Of a stretch of 64,000 nt of DNA, positions 50,969-60,553 are shown piece by piece; within the stretch, counting starts at the first letter, position 1; the number at the start of each line of letters is the position of its first letter. The position numbers and the translations under genes are program-made. Below the pieces are notes generated by a model. The model was not told the origin of the DNA. It saw only the letters and a program-made list of their open reading frames with translations, and made no database searches. This DNA is from Corynebacterium imitans (GTDB taxonomy: Bacteria > Actinomycetota > Actinomycetes > Mycobacteriales > Mycobacteriaceae), in assembly GCF_000739455.1 (NCBI RefSeq), contig NZ_CP009211.1:186001-250000 (forward strand), in the 5' to 3' direction.

Positions 50969-52638
50969 TAGTCCTCCCGGCGGCTTTCCGGCAGCAGGCG
51001 GGGCACGACCTTGCCCGTCGCGTTACGCGGAAGCTTGTCGATGAAGTTCACATCGCGGGGAATGGAGTGGTCGGCCAAGTTGGCGCGGACCCAGTCGCGC
51101 ACGGCCTGGGCGGTCAGTCGCCTGCCGGCCTCGGAGCGTTCCGGCACGACCCAGACGGCGATGCGTTTGAAGGTGTCGGGGTCGTCGACGCCGCCGGAGT
51201 GCAGCTCGTCGACGCCGGGCATGCGCTCGAGGACCTCGGTTACGGACTGGGGGTGGACGTTTTCGCCGCCGACGATGATCATGTCGTCGTTACGGCTTAA
51301 GACGTGCAGGTAGCCGTGCTCGTCGAAGTAGCCGAGGTCGCCCATCTCCACGAGCCCGTCGATGGTCACCAGCGGGGTCTCCGGGTTGGTGTAGCCGCGA
51401 AGTGCCGTTTCGTTGTTAAGGAAGATGCGGCCGACTTCGCCTTGGGGGACCTCGTTGCCCTCGTCGTCGTAAAGCTTGAGCACTGTGCCCGGCGGGACGC
51501 GGCCGGCGACGGAGGCGTCGCTCGCCAGGAGTGCGGGGTCAGCGGCTGCGGCAAGCGCGAGCTCGGTCGAGCCGTAGATGTTGGCCAGAGTGGGGCCGAA
51601 TCGCTCGTGCATGCGCTCGACGATCGCCGGGGTCAGCGCGTTGCCGGCGGAGCCGATGAACTTGAGGTGCGAGGTGTCGAATCGCTCGTTGTCGGGGATG
51701 TCCAGCATCTGCTTGAAGAAGATGGGGGAGGACATCAACCCGTCGCAGCGGTACTGCTGCAGCTGGCGGAAGACGTTTTCAGGGTCGAAGACGCGCTGGG
51801 TGACCACGGTGCCGCGCACGCCGAGCGTGATGTTGAGCGCCGACCAGCCCCAGGTGTGGAAGATGGACGCCGTCATCTGGATGGTGTGGCCGGAGCGAAA
51901 CGGCATGGCCTCGAGGTAGCCGGCGACCACGAGCGGCATCTTCGGTTCCGGGCGCAAAATGCCCTTGGGGATACCGGAGGTGCCGGAAGACATGAGCACC
52001 ATGTCGCCGTGCTTGGGGAACAGCGGCAGCTTTGGCAAGCCGCGCGTGCCGCGGGCGATGATGCCGGCCTGAGTCAGCTCGTCGCCGTGGTCGAGGGTGG
52101 TGTGCGCCCACACGCGCGTGACGTGCTCGATGCCTTCGGGGATGCGGTCGGCGAACTCGTCGTCGATGAACAGGATGTCAATGTTGTTTTCCGCGATAAT
52201 CCCGGCGAGCTGCTCGGGGGAAGAGCCGATGTTGAGCAGGAAGATCGTGCCGCCGGTGTAGCCCTTTGCGGCAAGCGGCAGGATGATGCCGCGGCCGTTA
52301 CGTGCCATGACACCGATGCGTAAAGCGTCGAGGCCCTTGTCCTGCTGGACTTGAAGGAGCCAGCGGCCGAGTGTGCGCGATTGATCGCGGAGTTGGCGGT
52401 AGGAGAGGAGCCCGTCGTCGTCGATAAGCGCGGTGCGCTCGGGCACTGCTGCTGCACCCTGCTCGACCTCGCGGGCGGTGGTGAAGTGGTAGCGCGCGAG
52501 GTTGGGTGCGAGGGCGAGCATGGCTTTCGGGCCGCCCTCGCCGCTGATGAGGCCGGCGCGGTTGGCGGCGCGCAGGAAGCGCACGGTGGAGCGCGCAGTG
52601 AACGCGACGCGGGAGGGGGTCAGCGCGGGTTTGTGCAT
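50968..52638 (-). CDS. AMP-binding acyl-CoA synthetase/ligase
   Basis: 556 residues, ANL superfamily. The P-loop MVLMSSGTSGIPKGIL, YGSTELAL (A5), GDLGYFDEHGYLHVLSRNDDM (A7/A8) and the C-terminal catalytic Lys in LPRNATGKVVP are all present. It activates an acyl or carboxylic acid as adenylate and then CoA thioester. A fatty-acid substrate is plausible. It is followed in the same unit by an exporter, suggesting a lipid-handling pair, which is inference. Confidence 0.9.
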   Translation of the reverse strand: MHKPALTPSRVAFTARSTVRFLRAANRAGLISGEGGPKAMLALAPNLARYHFTTAREVEQGAAAVPERTALIDDDGLLSYRQLRDQSRTLGRWLLQVQQDKGLDALRIGVMARNGRGIILPLAAKGYTGGTIFLLNIGSSPEQLAGIIAENNIDILFIDDEFADRIPEGIEHVTRVWAHTTLDHGDELTQAGIIARGTRGLPKLPLFPKHGDMVLMSSGTSGIPKGILRPEPKMPLVVAGYLEAMPFRSGHTIQMTASIFHTWGWSALNITLGVRGTVVTQRVFDPENVFRQLQQYRCDGLMSSPIFFKQMLDIPDNERFDTSHLKFIGSAGNALTPAIVERMHERFGPTLANIYGSTELALAAAADPALLASDASVAGRVPPGTVLKLYDDEGNEVPQGEVGRIFLNNETALRGYTNPETPLVTIDGLVEMGDLGYFDEHGYLHVLSRNDDMIIVGGENVHPQSVTEVLERMPGVDELHSGGVDDPDTFKRIAVWVVPERSEAGRRLTAQAVRDWVRANLADHSIPRDVNFIDKLPRNATGKVVPRLLPESRRED

Positions 52639-52838
52639 GGCTGCAGTCCTTCTTTCCCGAAATTTGCGTACGGGCGATAAGTGTATCTGTTTAGTATTGC
52701 AAAACGTTCAGTAGTGTGACAATTGTGTACTCGTGTTAACTTGTGTTGTTAGGAGAGTATGACACGGGTAACGTTTCGCTGCGACCTTGGGATGATTACT
52801 CTGTACAAAATTCTTTCGCAACTGGGAGTACACGCACA

Positions 52839-53675
52839 ATGACGAGCACACGCTTACGCACAACACTTGCCGCCATCTGCGCGGCCGTCCTCGCGGCACT
52901 CGGAGTCGTTGCCGCGCCAAGCGCGGGGGCGCAGCAGCGCAACATGGTGATCTTCGGTGACTCCGTCATCGCGGACCCGAGTGGCCCGCAGTGGGCGGCC
53001 GGCAAGCTTGGGCTCGACCCGCGCGGCTCATCCTCGGTGACCACGTGGTGCCCGACCTCGCCGACCAGCTGGGGCAAACAGGCCGCGGCCCGCCTCGGCC
53101 TGCCTGCCTGGGATTACTCCTGCACCGGCACCGTCTCGATCCAGAAGGGCCCGCAGTTTTCCTCGCAGGTCACCCGCGCCGTGCGCGACCGTGGGCTCAA
53201 CCGCAATACCGCCCGCGTGATCATCTCCACCGGGTTCAACGACACCTACCACAATGACGGCCGCAATCGCGCCGCTTTCCGACGCGACTTTGTCGCCGCC
53301 ATGGTGCCGCAGATCAACCGCATCCGCGCCGCCGCCCCGAACGCGCGCATCCAGATTGTGGGCTACCCCAAGATCACGCAGGGCGACAAGGTTTGCCTCT
53401 TCCATATCGCGCCGAACGTGTCGGATACGACCCCGTTCGCCGCGGTGCAGGAGTGGGAGGACTCCGCGCAGTGGGCCCAGGTGGACCTGGCACGCGCAAC
53501 CGGCATTGAGTTTTTGGACTTGAAGCCTTCGACCTGGCACAACAACATGTGCGCGCCCGATAATAAGCGCATGTGGGCCGGCCTGGTGGACTTCTACGGC
53601 GGGCCGGGCAACCTGCCTATCCACGTCAACCAGCGCGGCCACGCGCACGTCGCCCGCGTTATCGCCGCATCCTAA
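52839..53675 (+). CDS. Secreted SGNH/GDSL hydrolase
   Basis: 278 residues. A signal peptide (RLRTTLAAICAAVLAALGVVAAPSAGA) ends near residue 32. Block I MVIFGDSVIADP has nucleophile Ser, block III STGFNDTY has Asn, and the C-terminal HVNQRGHAH supplies the catalytic His. Two or three Cys pairs (WCPTS, YSCTG, KVCLF, NNMCA) suggest disulfides. An esterase or lipase acting outside the cell; the target could be acylated envelope glycolipid. It ends inside the last 17 bp of the convergent gene. Confidence 0.9.
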   Translation: MTSTRLRTTLAAICAAVLAALGVVAAPSAGAQQRNMVIFGDSVIADPSGPQWAAGKLGLDPRGSSSVTTWCPTSPTSWGKQAAARLGLPAWDYSCTGTVSIQKGPQFSSQVTRAVRDRGLNRNTARVIISTGFNDTYHNDGRNRAAFRRDFVAAMVPQINRIRAAAPNARIQIVGYPKITQGDKVCLFHIAPNVSDTTPFAAVQEWEDSAQWAQVDLARATGIEFLDLKPSTWHNNMCAPDNKRMWAGLVDFYGGPGNLPIHVNQRGHAHVARVIAAS

Positions 53676-54618
53676 TTACGGACATGACCACCGCTGCGGC
53701 AGAGCACACCGCAGCGAAGCCGAAGAGATAGACGGCGACCATATTCGGCCCGCCTTCGCTGAACCAGTTCAAGCCCGCATTAGCGAGGACGATCAAGAAC
53801 AAACCTGCGTTGATGCGGGCTGTGCGCTCGAGCCTGCGTTTCGGCCGCGCCGGGAGGCTGTGCGCGTAGCGCTTCGGATCGCCGAACTCTTCTTCCACGC
53901 TTGTGCCGTTTTCTGCGGCGAACGCATGTGCCTCCGCGATGGTCTCGCGGATCTCGCGCTCGTGGTACTCGCCGCGGGCCCGCAGCTCACCCGCGACCGT
54001 GGTGTCCCAGTCGCCACGGGGCGTGTGTTCTTCTGGGCCCTGTTTCTTCCACGGTAGGAAGAACGCCGCGGCCGCAAAGATGAGCGCGAGGATGAGGCCC
54101 CACTCGTTGCCGAACGGCAGGCCAAACTTGTCCAGCGCCATGATGGCCCACGCGCCGAGCAGGCTGATCGCCACGAGCGGGATAGCGGAGAGGGCACCGG
54201 CCTTCCACTTCGCCATGCGGGTGTAGAGATTCCAGTAGGTGGCCAGCGTGACGCTCAACCCGAACGCGAGGATCGCTGGGGTGACCACCATGCCGAGGGA
54301 GACATCGTCATTCCAGGTGACAACGGTGAGCCCGAGGGCGAAGCCAGCTGCGGCCACGAAGAAGATCCATGTAAGGCGTGGCGGGCGCGCCCTCTCTTCG
54401 CCAACGAATGGGTCTGTGCCTCCGTGCGCGAGCTCGTCGCGTACTTCGGCGGCGTGCTGCTCAGCCCACTCGTCGGCTGTGCCGAAAGCGGCCTCGGGGG
54501 TGAGTCCGTCGGCTTGCGCGTGCGTTTCGGCGTCACCTGCGGCACGTTCCGCGGCGTCGCGGGAAAAGCCGTGGTTGAGGGTCAGTACGAGGGTTGCGCG
54601 GTCGGTCCAACGGCTCAT
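53659..54618 (-). CDS. PadR-linked membrane protein with HAAS-like N-terminus
   Basis: 319 residues. Two similar soluble segments ([20 protein letters not shown] near 12 and [20 protein letters not shown] near 210) resemble the HAAS/DUF1700 module. Between and after them lie about seven hydrophobic helices. Such proteins typically pair with a PadR regulator gene, as here with a 4-bp overlap. Function unknown. Confidence 0.75.
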   Translation of the reverse strand: MSRWTDRATLVLTLNHGFSRDAAERAAGDAETHAQADGLTPEAAFGTADEWAEQHAAEVRDELAHGGTDPFVGEERARPPRLTWIFFVAAAGFALGLTVVTWNDDVSLGMVVTPAILAFGLSVTLATYWNLYTRMAKWKAGALSAIPLVAISLLGAWAIMALDKFGLPFGNEWGLILALIFAAAAFFLPWKKQGPEEHTPRGDWDTTVAGELRARGEYHEREIRETIAEAHAFAAENGTSVEEEFGDPKRYAHSLPARPKRRLERTARINAGLFLIVLANAGLNWFSEGGPNMVAVYLFGFAAVCSAAAVVMSVIRMRR

Positions 54619-54950
54619 TTCGTGTCCTTTCGGGTAGCGGGGTCGTTAAAAAGCGAAGCACGGAGCTGGTCGAGCTGTGCGCTGTGGGTAGCGAGCTCAG
54701 CCTCGCCCTCGGCGGTAATCGCGTAGGTTTTTCGGCCCGGGCCGCTCTCGCTTTGGGTCCAGTGGGCCTGGATGAGTCCGGCGTCCTCGAGCTTGCCGAG
54801 CACGGGATAGAGGGAGCCGCCCTTTGGCCTGCCGAAGCCGAGCGACTCGAGCGATTGCGCGATGGCGTAGCCGTGCGCGGGGCCGTCGCGAAGGCGGCGC
54901 AGCACCGCGGTTGGCATGAACGCGCGGATCCACGGTTGGGGGAATGTCAT
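54615..54950 (-). CDS. PadR-family transcriptional regulator
   Basis: 111 residues with a winged helix: [24 protein letters not shown], then [22 protein letters not shown], the PadR signature. It probably represses its own operon with the membrane protein. The 57-bp gap to the divergent dehydrogenase gene contains a TATCTAGATA palindrome (54969-54978) that may be its operator. Confidence 0.92.
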   Translation of the reverse strand: MTFPQPWIRAFMPTAVLRRLRDGPAHGYAIAQSLESLGFGRPKGGSLYPVLGKLEDAGLIQAHWTQSESGPGRKTYAITAEGEAELATHSAQLDQLRASLFNDPATRKDTK

Positions 54951-54968
54951 GTACCTAAGTATGAAGCG

Positions 54969-54978
54969 TATCTAGATA
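54969..54978. promoter_or_regulatory. Candidate PadR operator
   Basis: TATCTAGATA is a perfect 10-bp palindrome between the divergent padR-like and mscR genes. A PadR dimer site is a reasonable guess only. Confidence 0.4.
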
Positions 54979-55007
54979 TGCGTCAAGAGTTGGTACGGTG
55001 GGGGAGT

Positions 55008-56108
55008 ATGGCTGCACAAAAAGTTCAAGGAGTAATTGCCCGCGAGAAGGGCGCAGACGTCGAGGTCACCACCATCGTCATCCCCGAGCCGGGGCCCAAC
55101 GATGTGGTGGTGAAAGTCCAGGCCACAGGCGTATGCCACACCGACCTGGCCTACCGCGACGGCGATATCGAGGACGCGTACCCATTTCTGCTCGGCCACG
55201 AGACGGCCGGCGTGGTCGACTCGGTCGGCGCGGACGTCACCCACGTCGCCCCCGGCGACTTCGTCGTGCTGAACTGGCGCGCGGTGTGCGGCGAGTGCCG
55301 CGCCTGCCGCAAGGGGGACACGAAGAACTGCTTTAACACCCACAACGCTTCCAAGGGCATGACCTTGGAGGACGGCACGGAGCTCACCCCGGCGCTGGGC
55401 ATCGGTTCCTTCGCGGAGAAGACCCTGGTCCACGAGCTGCAGTGCACCAAGGTGAACCCGGACGAGGACCCGGCCGCTGCGGGCCTGCTCGGCTGCGGCA
55501 TCATGGCCGGCCTCGGCGCCGCCGTGAACACGGGCGAGGTCCAGCGCGGCGATTCCGTCGCCGTCTTCGGCCTGGGCGGCGTTGGCCTGGCCGCCGTCGC
55601 TGGCGCGGCGCTCGCGGGCGCGACCACGATCATCGCCGTCGACCTCGACCAGCGTAAGTGCGATGCCGCCACCGAAACCTTCGGCGCCACCCACGCGATC
55701 TGCTCGAAGGGTTTGAGTGAGCAGGAGGTTATCGACAAGGTGCGCGAGCTTAGCGACGGCTTCGGCACCGACGTCGCCATCGACGCCGTCGGCATCCAGC
55801 CCACCTGGCGCCAGGCCTTCTACTCGCGCGACCTGGCAGGCCGCATGGTCATGGTGGGTGTGCCCAACCAGACCGACCACATCGACGTGCCCGCCATCGA
55901 CGTTTACGGCCGCGGCGGCTCGATTAAGCCGGCCTGGTACGGCGACTGCCTCCCGGAGCGCGACTTCCCCACCTACGTCGACCTGCACCTGCAGGGCCGC
56001 TTCCCGCTCGGCGAGTTCGTCTCCGAGCGCATCGGTATCAACGACGTGGAGGATTCTTTTGCCAAGATGAAGCGCGGCGACGTGCTGCGCAGCGTCGTCG
56101 AGTTCTAG
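55008..56108 (+). CDS. S-(hydroxymethyl)mycothiol dehydrogenase
   Basis: 366-residue class III-type zinc alcohol dehydrogenase. Catalytic zinc ligands are in [10 protein letters not shown] and LGHETAG. Structural zinc cysteines are in [15 protein letters not shown]. The NAD fold has [13 protein letters not shown]. The family oxidises the mycothiol adduct of formaldehyde to S-formylmycothiol. C. glutamicum AdhE/FadH lies beside the same MBL gene. GGGGAG and also TACGGT (54994-54999) precede the ATG. Confidence 0.92.
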   Translation: MAAQKVQGVIAREKGADVEVTTIVIPEPGPNDVVVKVQATGVCHTDLAYRDGDIEDAYPFLLGHETAGVVDSVGADVTHVAPGDFVVLNWRAVCGECRACRKGDTKNCFNTHNASKGMTLEDGTELTPALGIGSFAEKTLVHELQCTKVNPDEDPAAAGLLGCGIMAGLGAAVNTGEVQRGDSVAVFGLGGVGLAAVAGAALAGATTIIAVDLDQRKCDAATETFGATHAICSKGLSEQEVIDKVRELSDGFGTDVAIDAVGIQPTWRQAFYSRDLAGRMVMVGVPNQTDHIDVPAIDVYGRGGSIKPAWYGDCLPERDFPTYVDLHLQGRFPLGEFVSERIGINDVEDSFAKMKRGDVLRSVVEF

Positions 56109-56133
56109 CCCACCCAACCCCGAAAGGACCACC

Positions 56134-56760
56134 ATGACTTTCCGCGTAGATAACGTTGTCACCTCTGGCCTGTTCAAGCTCGACGGCGGTGAGTGGGAGG
56201 TGGACAACAACGTCTGGATCGTCGGTGACGACAGCGAGGTCTACATCATCGACGCCGCCCATGACGCCAAGGCGATCGCCGCCGCGGTGGGGAACCGCCG
56301 CGTCAAGGGCATCATCGCCACCCACGGCCACTCCGACCACATCGACGCCGCGCCCGAGCTTTCCCGCCTGGTCAACGCGCCGGTCTACCTGCACCCCACC
56401 GACGGCTTTTTGTGGCAGCGCGAGAACCCTAACGCGCACTATGAGCAGCTTCTCGACGGCGCGACGTTCAACATCGCGGGCACCGACCTCAAGGTCTTGT
56501 CTACCCCGGGCCACTCGCCCGGCTCCGTGGTGATCTATGCGCCCGAGGCAGGCGAGCTCTTCTCCGGCGACACCCTTTTCCAGGGTGGGCCGGGCGCAAC
56601 GGGACGCTCCTTCTCCTCCTTCGACACCATCATCCACTCGCTGCAGACCTCCGTACTGGACCTGCCTGCGGAGACTGTGGTGCGTACCGGCCACGGTGAC
56701 CACACCACCATCGGTGACGAGGCACCGCACCTGGAGGAGTGGATCCGCCGCGGCTACTAG
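56134..56760 (+). CDS. MBL-fold hydrolase paired with mycothiol dehydrogenase
   Basis: 208 residues. THGHSDHID carries the metal motif, STPGHSPGS the next His and FSGDTLFQGG the Asp. GlpII-like glyoxalase fold. Cotranscribed 25 bp after the dehydrogenase, so it probably hydrolyses S-formylmycothiol (or a related thioester) to formate and mycothiol. AAAGGA precedes the ATG. It overlaps the convergent methyltransferase remnant by 4 bp. Confidence 0.9.
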   Translation: MTFRVDNVVTSGLFKLDGGEWEVDNNVWIVGDDSEVYIIDAAHDAKAIAAAVGNRRVKGIIATHGHSDHIDAAPELSRLVNAPVYLHPTDGFLWQRENPNAHYEQLLDGATFNIAGTDLKVLSTPGHSPGSVVIYAPEAGELFSGDTLFQGGPGATGRSFSSFDTIIHSLQTSVLDLPAETVVRTGHGDHTTIGDEAPHLEEWIRRGY

Positions 56761-57888
56761 GGCTGCGGTTGAGAAGCCTCCCTCGTCTGCCATCTTGGCA
56801 GGGCGAGCGGGGCTAGCGCCTCTCGTGAAAGCCAAGACACAACCGGTACCGCTACCGCGTCGCCAAAACCGTAGTGGACCTGGGACTCACGCAGGCCACT
56901 GAGGTTGTACCACCCGGCACCCATGAGGCGTGCGTACTCGAGTCCGGTCATCCAGCGAACTCGGATCTGGCCGTGCCCCATGACCGCCACCGCCTGCTTC
57001 GATGAACCGCCGCGCGCTGTGCGCAAGCAACCCGCGATGTCTTCAGCGCGCATTTCCCAGGTGGGAACGCCGTTGCGGGTTCTCCGGTAGGCAGTACGCT
57101 CGCGCGTTGATAAACCCATCTGCGCGGAGCCGCTGTGTTGGCGACATGGAGCTGATGAAAGCCTCGGTACGCTGGCTGTCCCACCACCGCGGATCGTCGT
57201 CTGCAAGATGCTCGATCTCGCTGCTGAACCCGTCTTTGCGGGGAGCAGCGATAGTTGGGAACGGAAACTTGAAGGTGCGCAGGTCATCTTCCTGGTGCAC
57301 CCACGCCACAGCATCCGGACGCAGCGCCGTGTCGTCTTTACCGCCGTCAAGCGGCTGTTTCGCACCAATAAGGAAGAGTCTTGGACGGGACTGCGGGACA
57401 AACCTGCGTGCGTCGATGGTGACGACATCCACCGCGTATCCGAGTTCGTTGAATTCTCGGATTGCGGCGCGAAGATCGTCGCCACCGTGGGAGGACGCCA
57501 GGCCAACGACATTCTCTAAGACCGCGACGTTTGGTCTGCGGTCTTTCATTCCGCGAAGGACGTTGGTGAAACCAAAGAACGCAGATGATTCCCGACCACT
57601 GATCCCATTCCGCTTCCCAGCCAGCGAGAGATCCGTGCAGGGAGATGAGGACCAGGCAATGTCTGCGGTTGGCACCTGGTCTGGGTCAACATCGAATACG
57701 TTCTCCAGAACGAAGTCATCGTCACCCCACTGGCCCGAGTACATGGCGAACTTGTTCTTGTCGTAATCGTTCGCCCAGACCGTCGAGATTCCTGCGTCAG
57801 CCAGCCCAGCCCGCGCGAGACCGATGCCAGCGAAAAACTCAATCGCGGTCAGCTGGTCGGTAGAGGGGACGGGGTGCAAATGCGACAT
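56757..57888 (-). pseudogene. C5-cytosine DNA methyltransferase, frameshifted
   Basis: The first frame (57888 to 57043) has motif I FFAGIGLARAGL, motif IV SSPCTDLSLAGKR with catalytic Cys, motif VI VLENVVG and motif VIII PQSRPRLFLIG. After residue 265 the frame breaks near 57087-57098. The continuation is in another frame: MRAEDIAGCLRTARGGSS (motif IX) and VHYGFGDAVAVPVVSW (motif X). Restored length is about 375 residues. No restriction endonuclease gene is adjacent, so it is an orphan enzyme or remnant. The break could be a real mutation or a base-call error. Confidence 0.8.
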
Positions 57889-57908
57889 AGGAGACTCGCC
57901 CTAGGACC

Positions 57909-58637
57909 CTACGCCCCGGCCTTCTCCAGCTCGGCGTCGATGACCTCGGCGAATTTCTCATACGGCAGCGCGCCCTCGAGTACCTGGCCGTTGATGGAGA
58001 AGCTCGGGGTGGCGTTGAAACCGGCCTGCTGGGCGAGCTGGTTCGCCTCGGTGAGCGCCTGGTCGTACTTGTCGCTTTCCATATCCGCGCGGAATTGCTC
58101 GAGATCCGGCACGCCTGCTTCTACTGCAAAGCCGGCCAGCTCGTCGAGGCTGAAGTCCGGGTGGCCGTCTACCTTGGAAGCAGCCGCCACGTAGGCTTCC
58201 TGGAACTCGAAGAACTTGCCCTGGTCGGCGGCGGCGCGGCCCGCGCGTGCGCCGTTGAGTGCGCTTTGGCCGTTGATGACAAAGTCGTTCATCTCGTAGC
58301 GCACCTTGCCGGTCTCCACGTACTGCTTCACAATCTCCGGCATCGTCTCCGTCGCGAAGCGCATGCAGTAGGGGCAGGCCCAGTCGGAGAATTCGGAGAT
58401 GACGACGGGCGCGTCGACGCTACCAAGTGCCATCGGGTCATCCGCTTCTCGACGAGCAACCTCCACCTTCGCTTCCTTCTCACCCGCGGCTTCGCCCGCG
58501 GCCGGTGCCTGCTGCGTCTCAGTCGCCGCCGGCGGGGTAGCGCTCTGGCTACCAAGCACGTAGCCGCCTACGCCCGTACCGAGTGCCAGCACGGCGGTAA
58601 AGGCCCACATCAGCGGCGGGATGTTCGTATCGCTCAC
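57909..58637 (-). CDS. DsbA-family thioredoxin-like membrane-anchored protein
   Basis: 242 residues. The N-terminal helix WAFTAVLALGTGVGGYVLGS is followed by an Ala/Pro/Glu linker, then a DsbA fold with active site WACPYCMRF and cis-Pro in ATPSFSING. It probably forms disulfides in exported proteins. The start is GTG after AAGGAG. Downstream of the DUF2304/GT genes in the same direction. Confidence 0.9.
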   Translation of the reverse strand: MSDTNIPPLMWAFTAVLALGTGVGGYVLGSQSATPPAATETQQAPAAGEAAGEKEAKVEVARREADDPMALGSVDAPVVISEFSDWACPYCMRFATETMPEIVKQYVETGKVRYEMNDFVINGQSALNGARAGRAAADQGKFFEFQEAYVAAASKVDGHPDFSLDELAGFAVEAGVPDLEQFRADMESDKYDQALTEANQLAQQAGFNATPSFSINGQVLEGALPYEKFAEVIDAELEKAGA

Positions 58638-58643
58638 GCGGAA

Positions 58644-59009
58644 TTACTCCTTGCTTGTTTTGTCTGTGATGCCAAGCGTATCTTCCGGGCACACCGCGTT
58701 TTGCAAGGCCACCGCCCGCGCCAGGCGCGCGTAGCGCAGCTCCTGCTCGCGGAAGCGCGTCCATGTGGAGATGGTGGTGAAGAAGAACGCGAAGATCAGT
58801 GCGTAGAGCATGAGATCTGTGCCGCGCGAGACGCCAAGCCAGTTGGCCAGGATAGTCACATCGTCGGGGCGCAGAATCGCCCAGATCGCCGCGAACACGA
58901 GCACGACGAACCCGAGCTTGACCCACGCTTTCGCGTTCGCCTTCTTACGGTGGGTGAAGAAGTAGATGGCCAGCACCAGGGTGGCCAGGATGAGGAAGAA
59001 CTGGATCAC
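58644..59009 (-). CDS. DUF2304 membrane protein
   Basis: 121 residues with three hydrophobic segments and the C-terminal FREQELRYARLARAVAL typical of DUF2304. DUF2304 genes usually sit beside a GT2 glycosyltransferase, as here (GTGA overlap), and are thought to anchor or assist it. Confidence 0.88.
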   Translation of the reverse strand: MIQFFLILATLVLAIYFFTHRKKANAKAWVKLGFVVLVFAAIWAILRPDDVTILANWLGVSRGTDLMLYALIFAFFFTTISTWTRFREQELRYARLARAVALQNAVCPEDTLGITDKTSKE

Positions 59010-59731
59010 GGTAGCCTCCTTGCCACGATGCCGTCGGCGAGGATATTCACGCCGTTGATCAGGGATTGGCCCTTGCTCATGGAGTACTCCGTGTACAGAA
59101 TGTCCACCGGCTCTTCGGCGACCCGCCAGCCGTGCTCATCGATCATGGTGACGATCTCGGAGGCGTGCGACATCCCGTTCATCCGGATGTTCATCTCGCC
59201 TGCCACCTTGGCGTTGAAGGCGCGCAGCCCGTTGTGCGCGTCCGTCAATCCCAGCCGGCGGGTGCGCGGGGAGAGGAACACGACGGTCTTCAGCACGACC
59301 CGCTTGATCCACGGCACCTGCGTGTCTTCCTGCCCGGCGAAGCGGGTGCCCACCACGATGTCGATGGGCTCGGTGCGCAGCCGGTGGATCATGCGCTTGA
59401 CGTCTTTGACCTGGTGTTGGCCGTCGGCGTCGAAGGTGACGAAGTACTTCGCGCCGGGCTGGGCGCGGGCGTACTCCACGCCCGTCTGGATCGCGGCACC
59501 CTGACCCAGGTTCACCGGGTGGTTGACCAGGTGCGCACCCGCGGCGTGGATGGCTTGTGCGGAATTGTCGCGGGAGCCGTCGTTGACCGCCACGATGTTG
59601 GGGAAGGTCTCCCGTGCGCTCGCCAGCACCTCTTGGATGACTTGCCCCTCGTTGTAACAGGGGACGATCAGCCAGGTGTCTTCAAAAGACTCCTGGCCTG
59701 CATCCGGGAAAGCGTTACGAGAAACATTCAT
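59006..59731 (-). CDS. GT2 family glycosyltransferase, polyprenyl-phosphate sugar synthase-like
   Basis: 241 residues, GT-A fold. VPCYNEGQVIQEVL, AVNDGSRDNSA and FVTFDADGQHQVKD (DxD-like) match DPM/undecaprenyl-phosphate glycosyltransferases. It probably loads a sugar on polyprenyl phosphate for envelope glycan synthesis, with DUF2304 as membrane partner. The ATG at 59731 is chosen because upstream sequence is not conserved-looking. Confidence 0.87.
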   Translation of the reverse strand: MNVSRNAFPDAGQESFEDTWLIVPCYNEGQVIQEVLASARETFPNIVAVNDGSRDNSAQAIHAAGAHLVNHPVNLGQGAAIQTGVEYARAQPGAKYFVTFDADGQHQVKDVKRMIHRLRTEPIDIVVGTRFAGQEDTQVPWIKRVVLKTVVFLSPRTRRLGLTDAHNGLRAFNAKVAGEMNIRMNGMSHASEIVTMIDEHGWRVAEEPVDILYTEYSMSKGQSLINGVNILADGIVARRLP

Positions 59732-59744
59732 AGCGTGCAATAGG

Positions 59745-60542
59745 TTACCGCGCGCGGTGGAAAAGCAGGGCGTACACGCGTGTGAGCAACCTGTGAGGAA
59801 GCAGACGGTACGCGCTGCGGATGACAAAATTAGCTGCCGCGCGTGGCCGCGAGATCAAGCCGTAGCGCACAAGACGGCGCTGCATCTCGGCTTCTGCCGC
59901 GAACATGACTCGCCCGGTGCGGCGAGAGAACTGCGCCGGGGTGACCCGGAAGTAGGTGAGCGCCTCCGGCAGGTTACGCAGCTGCCATCCGGCGGCCACC
60001 AACCGTGCGTACAGGTCGTAGTCCTCCATAAAGTGCACGTCCTGGTAGCCGCCGACCTCCCGCACCGCGGCTGTCCGCAGCATAACGGAAGGGTTGTTAA
60101 TCGGAGAGTTCATCTTCACATAGTCGGAAGGATCCTCCGGCAGCGCGCGTACCGCCTCCCGGTCGCCGGGCACTTCGGCAAACTCCTCGACCGCCGTGCC
60201 GAGTGCGCCGACTGCGGGGTGGGCCTCCAGAAACGCCAGCTGGGCAGCGAATCGCTCCGGTTTCGCCGCGTCGTCGCTGTCCAACCGAGCCACGTAGTCC
60301 GCGGTAATCGTTTCCAACCCCGCCTGCGACGCAGGACCGGACCCAACATTGTTGGGCAAGGCGATGATCCGCGCGCCGGCCTCCTCTGCAGCATGACGCA
60401 CCGCATCCGCGACGGGGCCGTCGAGCACTACCACCAGGTCATCCGCGGGCCGGGTTTGCGCAAGCAGCGAGTGCAGCGCGGTGGAAAACTCGGCGGCGTC
60501 GGTGCGGTGATATGCAGTGATTAAAGCGGCGAGCGTGGGCAT
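59745..60542 (-). CDS. GT2 family glycosyltransferase
   Basis: 265 residues. ALITAYHRTDAAEFSTALHS, VVVLDGPV, YVARLDSDDAAKPERF (DxDD) and FMEDYDLYARLVAAGW (ED general-base motif) mark an inverting GT-A enzyme. Acceptor unknown; it sits beside rhamnose genes, so a rhamnosyl- or envelope-glycan transferase is possible. TAGACT on the minus strand (60551-60556) lies 8 nt before the ATG. Confidence 0.85.
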   Translation of the reverse strand: MPTLAALITAYHRTDAAEFSTALHSLLAQTRPADDLVVVLDGPVADAVRHAAEEAGARIIALPNNVGSGPASQAGLETITADYVARLDSDDAAKPERFAAQLAFLEAHPAVGALGTAVEEFAEVPGDREAVRALPEDPSDYVKMNSPINNPSVMLRTAAVREVGGYQDVHFMEDYDLYARLVAAGWQLRNLPEALTYFRVTPAQFSRRTGRVMFAAEAEMQRRLVRYGLISRPRAAANFVIRSAYRLLPHRLLTRVYALLFHRAR

Positions 60543-60553
60543 ACCGGCTGAGT

